From assembly GCA_910586895.1 (NCBI GenBank), contig CAJUIW010000007.1, positions 65,114-129,113 of the forward strand: a stretch of 64,000 nt of DNA, given 5' to 3'. The DNA comes from an uncultured Muribaculaceae bacterium. GTDB taxonomy: Bacteria; Bacteroidota; Bacteroidia; Bacteroidales; Muribaculaceae. The notes below the pieces were generated by a model that had not been told where the DNA came from, did no database searches, and saw nothing but the letters and a program-made list of their open reading frames with translations. Shown here one piece after another: positions 35,790 to 43,629 of the stretch (the first letter of the stretch is position 1; each line of letters opens with the position of its first letter). Position numbers and translations under genes: made by a program.

Positions 35790-35825
35790 CAAAGCTATAA
35801 TTCGTAGCTGCCATACTGCGGCAGC
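35790..35825 (-). promoter_or_regulatory. promoter plus palindromic operator of the HAD/AAA operon (site A)
   Basis: Plus strand: caaagcta at 35790-35797 (minus-strand TAGCTTTG), nine bases, gctgcc at 35807-35812, seven bases, ggcagc at 35820-35825: a perfect 6+6 palindrome. The geometry equals that of sites B, C and D. The palindrome covers the place of the -33 element, a typical repressor site. Confidence 0.85.
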
Positions 35826-36188
35826 ATAGAGCCTTTGTATACAAATCTTGACGACTTATTTCCACTCCACCAACTTTTTTAAGATTTAATAGGCTTTGCG
35901 AAAATGTATAGCATAGGGAAGTCACGCAAATGGGATTTGTGTAAAATAAACTGAATGGAGCGAGATAATGTGTACCCCTCGGAAACGTGGGAATAGGCAC
36001 CCGTAGAAATGCTTGAAAATGTGGTTTTGACCGTTTTGGTTAATCAATTTGACAAAATAAAACTCATCAGAAACACAAAGTGAAAATCTGATTTTGTCGG
36101 TTTTTATGCGTAAAAAATCTGACAAGACAGTGATGATATAGCTGTTCCCCCGGTAATTCTCAATGGATGGCGTTATTGTTGTATCGTC

Positions 36189-36260
36189 TTATCGGTAAGG
36201 CGGGTGGTAGTTCACTTTGAGGTAGTCCTCAATATCAGTGTTGGCATACAGGATTTTGCC
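36189..36260 (-). pseudogene. remnant of an excisionase-like HTH protein
   Basis: The minus strand reads GKILYANTDIEDYLKVNYHP and then PYR, stop. This resembles the last strand and helix of MerR/HTH_17 excisionase-type proteins of Bacteroides mobile elements (K-x-x-x-Y-x-x-x-D-I-x-x-Y-L). A stop codon directly precedes it, so only the tail survives. The remaining intergenic sequence from 35826 to 36315 holds nothing else that I recognise. Confidence 0.4.
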
Positions 36261-36315
36261 TTAAAGGGAATAATACCTGAATATCCTTTTGAGGCGTAGC
36301 AGTAGGAGTTTAGTT

Positions 36316-36993
36316 TTATTTTTTGTTTTCCCAATCATCTTTTATTTGAGAAAACCAATTTTTGCGTTTCCCTATTTTGCCGATTTCCTTATTATAGAAT
36401 GTGTCCATCCGCGTGCATAGATTCAACATCCACGCTTTACGGCTCATTTCGCTAAACAAAAGGTTATTTGCATTTTTAATCTGTATCTGCCCGCAGCCTA
36501 AAGCTCCTAATGTCAGGCATTTCCAATCGAAGTTTTCGATTGGTTTGAAGTGGCAATCGGTATAGACTAACTCTCCATTTTCAATTTTGTAGGAAACAAT
36601 GATGATGCAGAAGTAGTTATTGTCATCCGTCTTGTAAAAATCGGCCAACCGTTGAGCAGATATCAGGTTGGGCATGTTGAAATCGGTAAAGATATTATGG
36701 GTTTTCACATCGATGGCATAATATTTGCCATTGACAGAAAAAGCCAAATCTTCCATGGAGCGTCGGGAGAAATTATTTCTAACCTCTATCCTGTCATCAT
36801 TTAATGCAAAAGGCATAGCTCGTTCGCCAATTTCAACTTGCAGGGCATCGCCAACTGAACGTGGCGAATTCAAGGCTTCGCCGGCTAATAAATGTTGGCA
36901 GTTTTGGTTGAGAAAGTCTTTTATTCTTTCTGCGATGGAATCTAAATCCAGGTCTTTCATGTTATTCGTCAAAAAGCTCGTTGTAATTGTCAT
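36316..36993 (-). CDS. type II restriction endonuclease (putative)
   Basis: 225 residues. A PD-(D/E)xK-like core is seen at about 80-100: SMEDLAFSVNGKYYAIDVKTHN, with Asp95 and Lys97 as the likely metal-binding pair and Glu81/Asp82 before it. FCIIIVSYK and CLTLGALGCGQIQIKN follow. The length fits type II enzymes. The ATG overlaps the methyltransferase stop (TAATG on the minus strand), the tight coupling usual in restriction-modification pairs. The recognition sequence cannot be read from the protein. The identity as the nuclease rests on the core motif and context. Confidence 0.75.
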   Translation of the reverse strand: MTITTSFLTNNMKDLDLDSIAERIKDFLNQNCQHLLAGEALNSPRSVGDALQVEIGERAMPFALNDDRIEVRNNFSRRSMEDLAFSVNGKYYAIDVKTHNIFTDFNMPNLISAQRLADFYKTDDNNYFCIIIVSYKIENGELVYTDCHFKPIENFDWKCLTLGALGCGQIQIKNANNLLFSEMSRKAWMLNLCTRMDTFYNKEIGKIGKRKNWFSQIKDDWENKK

Positions 36994-37964
36994 TAAGATT
37001 GTCTTTTCTTTAACGAGGCTTTTTTTTGCTCGCCAAGACTGTTTCTCTCCCAGAAGACACCATCGGAATATCCTTGGATTGAAGAGTCGAGTTCCGCATT
37101 ATTCAGTCTTTTTGCAGCCCATAGACAGTATTCCTTATTGATTTCTACTCCACAATAGTGCCGGTTGAGTTTTTTTGCAACTACAGCACTGGTTCCGCTA
37201 CCCATAAACGGGTCAAAGATCTTAGCTCCGGCTTTGCTTGACGCAAGAATTATTTTAGCATAAAGTTTCTCCGGCTTTTGAGTAGGATGGTCAGTGTTTT
37301 CAGGCATCGACCAGAATGGTATGCTTATGTCATCCCAGAAGTTGGAAGGATAAGTAATGCGGAAATTGCCAGAGGAGGTCTCTTCCCAATCTTTTGGCTT
37401 GCCATTTTCCTTGTACGGAGCGATAACCCTGCGCTTCATCTTTACTGATTCGACATCAAAAAAGAAGTTTTTAGGATCTTTTACAGCAAACCAGATATCC
37501 TCCATTCCGTTTTTCCAATTTGACTTTGCGCCTCGGCCCTTTTCACGTTGCCACGTAATGCGGTTTATTATTGTGAGTCGTTCCTCAATAATCTTTTGCA
37601 TGGAGGATGTGCATTTCCAATCGCCACACATATATAGAGAGCCATCATCCTTCAGCTTTTCGCAGACTTTGTAGAACCAGCTTCTCAGATAATCCTCGTA
37701 TACATCTGATTTCATGGATGAGAACTTTCTCCCATGGAAATCTTTGTCCAAATTGTAAGGGGGGTCTATGATTATCAAGTCGAAATAACGGTTTGGAATC
37801 TTGTCCAGACAATCAAACAGGTCACAATTGACAATGATATCGTCAGCAAAATTATCAGACAAATCATCGCAGGAATAAATCTGTTGCTCTAACGCCGGTA
37901 TTTCATCGGCGTTAACTGTTAAGGTTCTGTTTCGGCTGGCGCGTTCCTTTGTTTTCTCTGTCAT
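36993..37964 (-). CDS. type II DNA methyltransferase (beta class, N6-A or N4-C)
   Basis: 323 residues. Motif IV DPPYNLD (67-73) precedes motif I IFDPFMGSGTSAVVA (249-263), the beta-class order; HPTQKPEKLY (226-235) is motif X-like. Length and arrangement resemble M.HinfI/M.RsrI-type enzymes. It modifies the amino group of adenine or cytosine at the site cut by the following endonuclease. It is placed first in the pair so that modification can precede restriction. Its 5' end faces tRNA-Phe, 98 bp away. Target sequence unknown. Confidence 0.9.
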   Translation of the reverse strand: MTEKTKERASRNRTLTVNADEIPALEQQIYSCDDLSDNFADDIIVNCDLFDCLDKIPNRYFDLIIIDPPYNLDKDFHGRKFSSMKSDVYEDYLRSWFYKVCEKLKDDGSLYMCGDWKCTSSMQKIIEERLTIINRITWQREKGRGAKSNWKNGMEDIWFAVKDPKNFFFDVESVKMKRRVIAPYKENGKPKDWEETSSGNFRITYPSNFWDDISIPFWSMPENTDHPTQKPEKLYAKIILASSKAGAKIFDPFMGSGTSAVVAKKLNRHYCGVEINKEYCLWAAKRLNNAELDSSIQGYSDGVFWERNSLGEQKKASLKKRQS

Positions 37965-38014
37965 GTGGCAACCACTCTGGTATAAGCGATTAAAAATATA
38001 ATCTTACTTAAATG

Positions 38015-38056
38015 AAAAATCGCTAAGGTTTTGTAAATTTACCTTAGCGATTTCTT
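38015..38056. terminator. bidirectional terminator between tRNA-Phe and the R-M pair
   Basis: Perfect 12-bp stem: aaatcgctaagg at 38017-38028 and ccttagcgattt at 38042-38053, with T-rich sequence after either arm. It follows the tRNA 3' end by 9 nt on the minus strand. Confidence 0.85.
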
Positions 38057-38062
38057 TTAACG

Positions 38063-38135
38063 TGGTGCCACCAGGAATCGAACCGGGGACACAAGGATTT
38101 TCAGTCCTTTGCTCTACCAACTGAGCTATGGCACC
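38063..38135 (-). tRNA. tRNA-Phe (GAA)
   Basis: 73 nt on the minus strand without an encoded CCA. Acceptor stem GGTGCCA/TGGCACC, D arm GCTC-AGTTGGTAGA-GC, anticodon loop CTGAAAA (anticodon GAA) on a 5-bp AGGA(C)/TCCTT-type stem, T loop GGTTCGATTCC. The 3' end faces the accessory DNA, as expected for a tRNA used by integrative elements. No second copy of its 3' end is seen in the window. Confidence 0.96.
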
Positions 38136-38282
38136 GTTTTTGTTTTGCGTTGCAAAGATACGGGTAGTTTTTGGTTTGTGCAAGTTTTTGAGGCGTTTTT
38201 TTGCTTAAAATGTGCACTTTTTTTGACCGTATTTTTGCTGTGTCTGTGTTTCAGTCGGTTAGCTCGGGGCGTTATTTGCGGA

Positions 38283-39485
38283 TTATTCGCGCCATGTGCG
38301 GGCGAGGCCGCCTTCGCCGGTTTCTTTGTAGATGGAGGGGAGGTCATGACCGGTCTGTTTCATGACTTCTACTACGCGATCAAACGATACGCGATGGCTT
38401 CCGTCAGTAAATGCAGAGTAGAGGTTGGAGTCGAGTGCACGGGCTGCGGCGTAGGCGTTGCGTTCGATGCAGGGTATCTGCACGAGTCCGCATACGGGAT
38501 CGCAGGTCATGCCGAGGTGGTGTTCAAGACCCATTTCGGCGGCGTATTCGATCTGTGCCGGGCTTCCGCCGAAGAGTTGGTTGGCTGCGGCTGCTGCCAT
38601 GGCGCAGGCTACACCGACTTCGCCCTGGCATCCTACCTCTGCACCGGCTATTGAGGCGTTGTGCTTTACTACGTTGCCTATGAGGCCTGCTGTAGCGAGG
38701 GCTCGGAGGATGCGTGCTTCGGAGAAGTTGCGGCTCTTTTCAAGGTGATATAGCACGGCGGGTATCACTCCGCATGATCCGCAGGTGGGGGCAGTGACGA
38801 TTTCGCCTCCTGAGGCGTTTTCCTCGCTTACGGCGAGTGCGTAGGCAAATACGAGTCCACGGCTCTGGAGATTGCTTTTGTAGCCTGAGGCACGTACGTG
38901 GTATGTGGCTGCGCGTCGGGGGAGGCAAAGTGGTCCGGGGAGGACACCTTCGCGGTCGATGCCGCGTTCTACGGCTGCGCGCATTGTCTGCCATACTTTG
39001 GCGAGGTGTTCCCATATCTGGGGGCCTTCGCAGCGTTCTACGTATTCCCAGAACTGGCAGCCTGTGTCCTGACACCATTTGAGGATTTCGGTGAGGGTGT
39101 TGAGGTCATACACGTCGGGTCCGCCGATGCGTGGCTTACCCTCTTCGGCGAGTTCGCCGCCTCCGATGCTGAATACGGTCCAGCTGTCGGTGAGGTTGTT
39201 TTTGTGGTCATAGGAGCGGAATTCCATTCCGTTGGGGTGGAAGGGGAGGAATTCGGCGGGTTCCCAGATTATTTCGGCGGGTGCTGTAGGGGTGAGGCTT
39301 TCAAGAATGGCTACGTCGGTGAGGTGGCCTTTGCCTGTAGCGGCGAGCGAGCCGTAGAGTGTCACTTCAAAGCGTGCGGCTTCGGGGTGGCGTGAGGCGA
39401 ATGTGGTGGCTGCTGTGCGCGGTCCCATGGTGTGGCTGCTTGAGGGGCCTGTGCCGATTCGGTATAGTTCGCGTAGGGATTTCAT
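38283..39485 (-). CDS. sdaA: L-serine ammonia-lyase, iron-sulfur type
   Basis: 400 residues, single-chain L-serine dehydratase. N-terminal beta domain with the catalytic-loop signature GTGPSSSHTMGP (11-22); C-terminal alpha domain with the iron-sulfur cysteines (TAPTCGSCGVIP, GMTCDPVCGLVQIPC) and HNASIAGAEVGCQGEVGVA. It converts L-serine to pyruvate and ammonia with a 4Fe-4S cluster. Usual length is about 400-460, so this is complete. It is transcribed alone, toward tRNA-Phe. Confidence 0.95.
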   Translation of the reverse strand: MKSLRELYRIGTGPSSSHTMGPRTAATTFASRHPEAARFEVTLYGSLAATGKGHLTDVAILESLTPTAPAEIIWEPAEFLPFHPNGMEFRSYDHKNNLTDSWTVFSIGGGELAEEGKPRIGGPDVYDLNTLTEILKWCQDTGCQFWEYVERCEGPQIWEHLAKVWQTMRAAVERGIDREGVLPGPLCLPRRAATYHVRASGYKSNLQSRGLVFAYALAVSEENASGGEIVTAPTCGSCGVIPAVLYHLEKSRNFSEARILRALATAGLIGNVVKHNASIAGAEVGCQGEVGVACAMAAAAANQLFGGSPAQIEYAAEMGLEHHLGMTCDPVCGLVQIPCIERNAYAAARALDSNLYSAFTDGSHRVSFDRVVEVMKQTGHDLPSIYKETGEGGLARTWRE

Positions 39486-39532
39486 GGCTTGGTATATGGT
39501 GGATTGTTTACGTAAATTCTCATTATTAAATG

Positions 39533-39582
39533 ACAGCGGCCCGGCCGGAGTGTCTGTTGCTCCAGGGCCGGACCGGCTGATG
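39533..39582. terminator. GC-rich hairpin between ppiD and sdaA
   Basis: The stretch from 39536 contains cggcccggccggag, a 9-nt loop, and ctccagggccggaccg, an imperfect but strong GC stem. It lies 20 nt past the ppiD stop (minus strand), followed on that strand by a T/A-rich run, so it likely ends the ppiD transcript. Confidence 0.55.
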
Positions 39583-39602
39583 TTGTCTATCTGTCAGGTT
39601 TG

Positions 39603-41681
39603 TTAGTCCTGGAAGAATTTCAAGAGGTTGTTCTTGACGGTGCGGTTGCCCAGGAGGAGTTCGTTGAAACGCTGGCTGAGGGCTTGTGCGCCACGCATGC
39701 GGGTGAAGAGGATTGAGCTTTCCTGGAAGTTGTAGGGACGACCTTCGGTGTCAATGTCAACTACCTGCATCACTACTACGCCGTTGTTGCCCTGGACGGG
39801 TGCGGTGAGTTTTCCTTTGGGGGTAACTGATGCGATGGCAGCGGGCTTAGCTCCGGCAAATCCGGGGTTGAAGAGGGTGATCTGACCGAAGTTTACGGTA
39901 GCTGAGTCAACTTTTACGTCCATGAGCTTGGCGTAGCCTGCGAGGTCGGTGGCTTTACCTTTGTACTGTTCGATGAGGTAAGCGGCTTTCTTATCGTTGC
40001 GCACCTGTGCTGTGAGGGCCTGCTTCACCTGTGAGTCAGTAGCGGGGAGGTAGTCCTTGTAGATTTCGTTGAGAGCGGCTGCCACGAAGCGTCCTGACTG
40101 TTCGTCGCCGAAGATGGGCGATACTTTGCCTTTGCTGGCTTTCATTGCCCAAGATACTACGTTGCGTGTGTCGGCAAGGTTGGTGATGCCGGGGGTCGAT
40201 GCACTTACGCGAGCGGGATATGTCTGGAATCCGGCTTTGTTGGCGTTGGCTGCGAAGGCTTCAGCTGTGGGGTTGGCGTTGATGAATTCCTGAAGCTTGG
40301 CCTGCAGGGTGTTCACTGTGGCTGCTGAGGGCTCGGCTGTGTAGCTGATGATAGCTATGTCGGCTACGGGCACTGCTGCCTTGCGGTTGTTGACACGGAA
40401 TATCATGCCACCCTGTGCGGCTGCGGTGTCAGGAGTGAAGTAGACGCCTGTAGCTGCTTCAGCTATGGCGTTTTTATAGTTGCCTATCTGTGGGTCGAGC
40501 ATTGATACCCAAACGCTGTCCTGTGCGCCCTGTACTGAGGCGAAGCGTGCGAGTGAGTCGATTTTTGTACCTGAGCGGAGTGCTGTGAGTACTGAGTCAA
40601 CGGATGCCTTGCCTCCGCCTACCATGATCATGTCAATGTTGACTGAGTCAACTTCTACTGAGCGTGAGAAGAGTTTGGCGAGGGTGAAGTCGTTGCCCAT
40701 GCGGCTAACGAGGGCTGCTTTACCTGCTGCGGCTGAGTCGGCAAACTGGCGGATGCGGGCGTCGGTGAGCGATGCTGTGGTGACGCGGCGGCGATCGGCT
40801 ACGAAGTCGTTCTTGCCGTCGATGCCCTGAAGGTCAGCGTTGGCGTTGAGGGCCATAAGCACGTCCTCAACTTCTTTTTCTGATGCTTTGATGTCAGCTT
40901 CGGAGGGTGCGATGTCAACTGTTATGTAGTTGATGGTGCGCATTTCCTCGGGCAGACGGTAGCTTGCTTTGTGCTTTTCCCATTCGGCTTTGATGTCGGC
41001 GTCAGTCACTTCAAACTTGGCGTCGTCATCGGCAAGTGATGAGAAGGGCTTGCGCACGTAGGCTACGTGCTGTGTGGCTGCGCTTTCGTCGTAGAGAGCT
41101 TTTGCGTCAAGCTGGTTGGCCACGAGTGTACCTGCGAAGAGGTTGTTGAATTTGGTCTGGAGGAGCTGCTGCTCGGTCTGCTGTTCGAGCATCACCCAGT
41201 AGTCGCGCAGCTGAGCTGCGTTTTCTTCGGGCAGGCCATATTTTGTGGGGTTGAAAGCCATGTCATGGAATGTGGCTGCGCTTTCGATACCGGTCTGCTG
41301 GGCTATCATGGCGCTGAGAGCTGCTGAGCCTGAGCCGAGCATAGCTTGTGAGAGTTCTTCGTCTGTTACGGTGAGGCCGAGTTTCTCAATCTCTTCGTTG
41401 AAGAGCTTTTCAGCTATCATACCGTTGAGCACCTGCTGCTGGAGCATGGCCTGGTCAATTTTCTGGCCTGAGGCCTGTGCCTGTTGGTTGGCCTGTTCCA
41501 TCTGGCGCTGGAATTCGGAGATGCTGATTTTCTGAGAGCCGACCTTCGCTACCGTGTCGCCGGTGCCGAACAATGTGCGGCCTGATGTAAAGAAGTCGCC
41601 GATGATGAACGCTATGAGCGCAGCACCGATGATTACGAGCAGAAGCACTGATTTGCTTCTGATTTTTTCTAAGGTTGCCAT
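39603..41681 (-). CDS. periplasmic peptidyl-prolyl isomerase, PpiD/SurA-like
   Basis: 692 residues. One N-terminal membrane anchor (about 12-28, VLLLVIIGAALIAFIIGDF) and then a SurA N-terminal-type chaperone domain (KISISEFQRQMEQANQQAQ, VLNGMIAEKLFNEEIEKLG). The rest carries parvulin-like modules, with degenerate rotamase signatures, and ends NRTVKNNLLKFFQD. PpiD-type proteins help fold outer-membrane and secreted proteins at the Sec exit. Length (about 690-720) is normal for Bacteroidota. Followed by a GC-rich hairpin; metK lies upstream in the same direction, 123 nt away. Confidence 0.87.
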   Translation of the reverse strand: MATLEKIRSKSVLLLVIIGAALIAFIIGDFFTSGRTLFGTGDTVAKVGSQKISISEFQRQMEQANQQAQASGQKIDQAMLQQQVLNGMIAEKLFNEEIEKLGLTVTDEELSQAMLGSGSAALSAMIAQQTGIESAATFHDMAFNPTKYGLPEENAAQLRDYWVMLEQQTEQQLLQTKFNNLFAGTLVANQLDAKALYDESAATQHVAYVRKPFSSLADDDAKFEVTDADIKAEWEKHKASYRLPEEMRTINYITVDIAPSEADIKASEKEVEDVLMALNANADLQGIDGKNDFVADRRRVTTASLTDARIRQFADSAAAGKAALVSRMGNDFTLAKLFSRSVEVDSVNIDMIMVGGGKASVDSVLTALRSGTKIDSLARFASVQGAQDSVWVSMLDPQIGNYKNAIAEAATGVYFTPDTAAAQGGMIFRVNNRKAAVPVADIAIISYTAEPSAATVNTLQAKLQEFINANPTAEAFAANANKAGFQTYPARVSASTPGITNLADTRNVVSWAMKASKGKVSPIFGDEQSGRFVAAALNEIYKDYLPATDSQVKQALTAQVRNDKKAAYLIEQYKGKATDLAGYAKLMDVKVDSATVNFGQITLFNPGFAGAKPAAIASVTPKGKLTAPVQGNNGVVVMQVVDIDTEGRPYNFQESSILFTRMRGAQALSQRFNELLLGNRTVKNNLLKFFQD

Positions 41682-41804
41682 TGATTAGTTTACTATATTT
41701 TTTATGTTTCTTTTTCAGTCAAATAAATAGGCGTTTTATAGCCGCGCGGGTGTATGCGGGCTATAAAACGCACAAAGATACATTTTTTTTCCTGCCTGAC
41801 CAAC

Positions 41805-43130
41805 TTACAGCCCGAATTCTTTTTTGAATGCGGGTACAAGGTCGAGTTCCTCCCATGTGAAGAGGCGAACGGTTATTTCCTTGTCCGGTTCATATTTTGA
41901 GTGGAAGTGTTTTGTCACGGTACGGGGTTTGCGTCCCATGTGGCCGTATGAAGCGGTCTCGCGATAGATGGGTTTGCGCAGGTCGAGGCGGCTTTCTATG
42001 GCTTTGGGGCGCATGTCCACCATTGCGCTGACGCGTGCCGACAGTTCGGCGTCGGTCAGAGAGGGTATTGCGCAGGTGCCGTAGGTGTTGATGTAGAGGC
42101 TCACGGGGGCTGCCACACCGATGGCGTAGGCTACCTGTACGAGCGCCTGTGAGGCTACTCCTGCGGCTACGAGGTTTTTGGCAATGTGGCGGGCGGCGTA
42201 GGCTGCCGAGCGGTCCACTTTGGAGGGGTCTTTGCCTGAGAAGGCGCCGCCTCCGTGAGCACCGCGTCCTCCGTAGGTGTCCACTATTATCTTGCGTCCG
42301 GTGAGTCCGCTGTCACCGTGAGGACCTCCTACCACGAATTTGCCTGTCGGGTTCACGTGGAGCACGAGGCGGTCGTCGATCATGGCGGCTATTTCAGCGG
42401 GGAGCTCGGCTTTGACGCGGGGGAGCAGTATGGAGCGTACGTCCTGCTCGATGCGCTGCTGCATCAGGCTGTCAGCCTCTTCCTGTGTTGTGGAGGCGTC
42501 GGGGAGGATGAATTCGTCGTGCTGTGTGGATATCACTATGGTGTGCACGCGCTGCGGGGTGCCGTCGTGCGAGTATTCCACTGTCACCTGACTCTTTGAG
42601 TCGGGGCGCAGGTATGTGCGCACAATGCCGTTGGGGTCGGTGTAAGTCATCTCTTTTCCCTCGCGTCGGATGTCGGCCAGAGCCTGGAGCAGACGGTGGC
42701 TCAGGTCGAGGGGGAGGGGCATATAGTCGGGAGTCTCGCAGCAGGCGTAGCCAAACATCATGCCTTGGTCGCCGGCGCCCTGTTCTTCTTCCGACTGGCG
42801 TACCACGCCGCGTGCTATGTCGGGGCTCTGTTCATGTATGGCTGACACTACTCCGCATCCTTCGCCGTCAAATTTGAGTTCGCTGCGGTCATAGCCTATT
42901 TCTTTTATGACGCGGCGGGCCACTTCCTGAAGGTCGACGTAGGCGTTGCTGGTCACTTCGCCGGCCAGAAATACCTGACCTGTTGTGACAAGTGTCTCGC
43001 ATGCCACGCGGCTCTGCGGGTCGTAGGCGAGGAATTCGTCAAGCAGTGTGTCCGATATCTGGTCGGCCACTTTGTCGGGGTGTCCCTCGGACACGGATTC
43101 GGATGTGAAGAGGTAGTTTTTGGTATCCAT
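41805..43130 (-). CDS. metK: S-adenosylmethionine synthetase
   Basis: 441 residues. Family motifs: FTSESVSEGHPDKVADQISD near the N-terminus, GEGCGVVSAIHEQSPDIARGV with GAGDQGMMFGYA (ATP-binding GAGDQG), and GGAFSGKDPSKVDRSAAYAA (P-loop-like GGGAFSGKD). It makes SAM from methionine and ATP. Length is a little longer than E. coli MetK (384) as usual for Bacteroidales. The transcript has a 250-nt leader with strong secondary structure potential (see the next entry), suggesting feedback control. Confidence 0.96.
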   Translation of the reverse strand: MDTKNYLFTSESVSEGHPDKVADQISDTLLDEFLAYDPQSRVACETLVTTGQVFLAGEVTSNAYVDLQEVARRVIKEIGYDRSELKFDGEGCGVVSAIHEQSPDIARGVVRQSEEEQGAGDQGMMFGYACCETPDYMPLPLDLSHRLLQALADIRREGKEMTYTDPNGIVRTYLRPDSKSQVTVEYSHDGTPQRVHTIVISTQHDEFILPDASTTQEEADSLMQQRIEQDVRSILLPRVKAELPAEIAAMIDDRLVLHVNPTGKFVVGGPHGDSGLTGRKIIVDTYGGRGAHGGGAFSGKDPSKVDRSAAYAARHIAKNLVAAGVASQALVQVAYAIGVAAPVSLYINTYGTCAIPSLTDAELSARVSAMVDMRPKAIESRLDLRKPIYRETASYGHMGRKPRTVTKHFHSKYEPDKEITVRLFTWEELDLVPAFKKEFGL

Positions 43131-43398
43131 TTCGTTACGGTTTATTGTTTCGTTTTCTCAGATTTGTCCGTGCCTGCCGGTGTCAGGGGGCTGATGTGGG
43201 GCTTGCCGATGGCTTCTGAGCTATAAACCTGATTCTGTAGGCCGCTACCTTTGCGGGAGTGTGGCTTTATGGAAAGCGCTCGGCCTTAGGATGATAGATG
43301 GATGCCGGGTGCGGTTTTAGCATTTTTTTGAAGTGGTTGCAAGCAGCCAAATTTGTCCACTGACCCTGCGGCGGGTCGTAATTGCGGGTGCAAAGTTA
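43131..43398 (-). promoter_or_regulatory. long, structured metK leader with promoter
   Basis: A -7 box TAACTTTG lies at 43391-43398 (minus strand), placing the start near 43387 and giving a leader of about 257 nt, unusually long. Inside it, aggccg (43239-43244) pairs with cggcct (43281-43286), enclosing gcttt-atgg-aaagc (43264-43277). Next to it the minus strand reads acagaatcaggtttatag (43221-43238), which resembles the conserved 3' end of RNase P RNA, but the rest of RNase P is absent. No known SAM riboswitch consensus is recognised. Candidate regulatory RNA. Confidence 0.5.
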
Positions 43399-43460
43399 AT
43401 GCTTTTTTTGATAATAGGCGCTTACCGGCTTTATTTTTTGCCTGTTGACTCGTCATTTCG

Positions 43461-43532
43461 TGTTACCATGTTACCGTGTTTCCCGTTTCCCGTAAGCGGT
43501 AACATATGGTAACATGCGGAAACATTGTGAGC
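43461..43532. repeat. GTTACC/GTTTCCC palindromic repeat, copy 1 (variant)
   Basis: Two plus-oriented gttacc units, two gtttccc units, then inverted ggtaac units and ggaaac form a compound palindrome. It shares its plan with copies at about 48095, 49600 and 63550 but differs in sequence (gtaagcggtaacatatggtaac). Position is intergenic between metK and cdd. Confidence 0.7.
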
Positions 43533-43559
43533 CATTGCCATGTCATTACATAATAATAT

Positions 43560-43594
43560 GGCACCGCCCCGTTTAGTGTTTTCGGGGCGGTGCC
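43560..43594. terminator. terminator after cdd
   Basis: Perfect 12-bp stem: ggcaccgccccg (43560-43571) and cggggcggtgcc (43583-43594), 11-nt loop. It lies 36 nt past the cdd stop on the minus strand and is followed there by an A/T-rich run. Confidence 0.75.
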
Positions 43595-43629
43595 ATGATG
43601 TTTTCTGCCTGCCGGAGCGAGGATGATGG

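Noticed and set aside
43221..43300. RNase P RNA (rnpB) on the minus strand
   Set aside because: The string complementary to ataaacctgattctgt is like the RNase P 3' end, but the conserved 5' strand of P4 (gaaagtccgg) and the remaining ~300 nt are missing; upstream lies a palindromic repeat.
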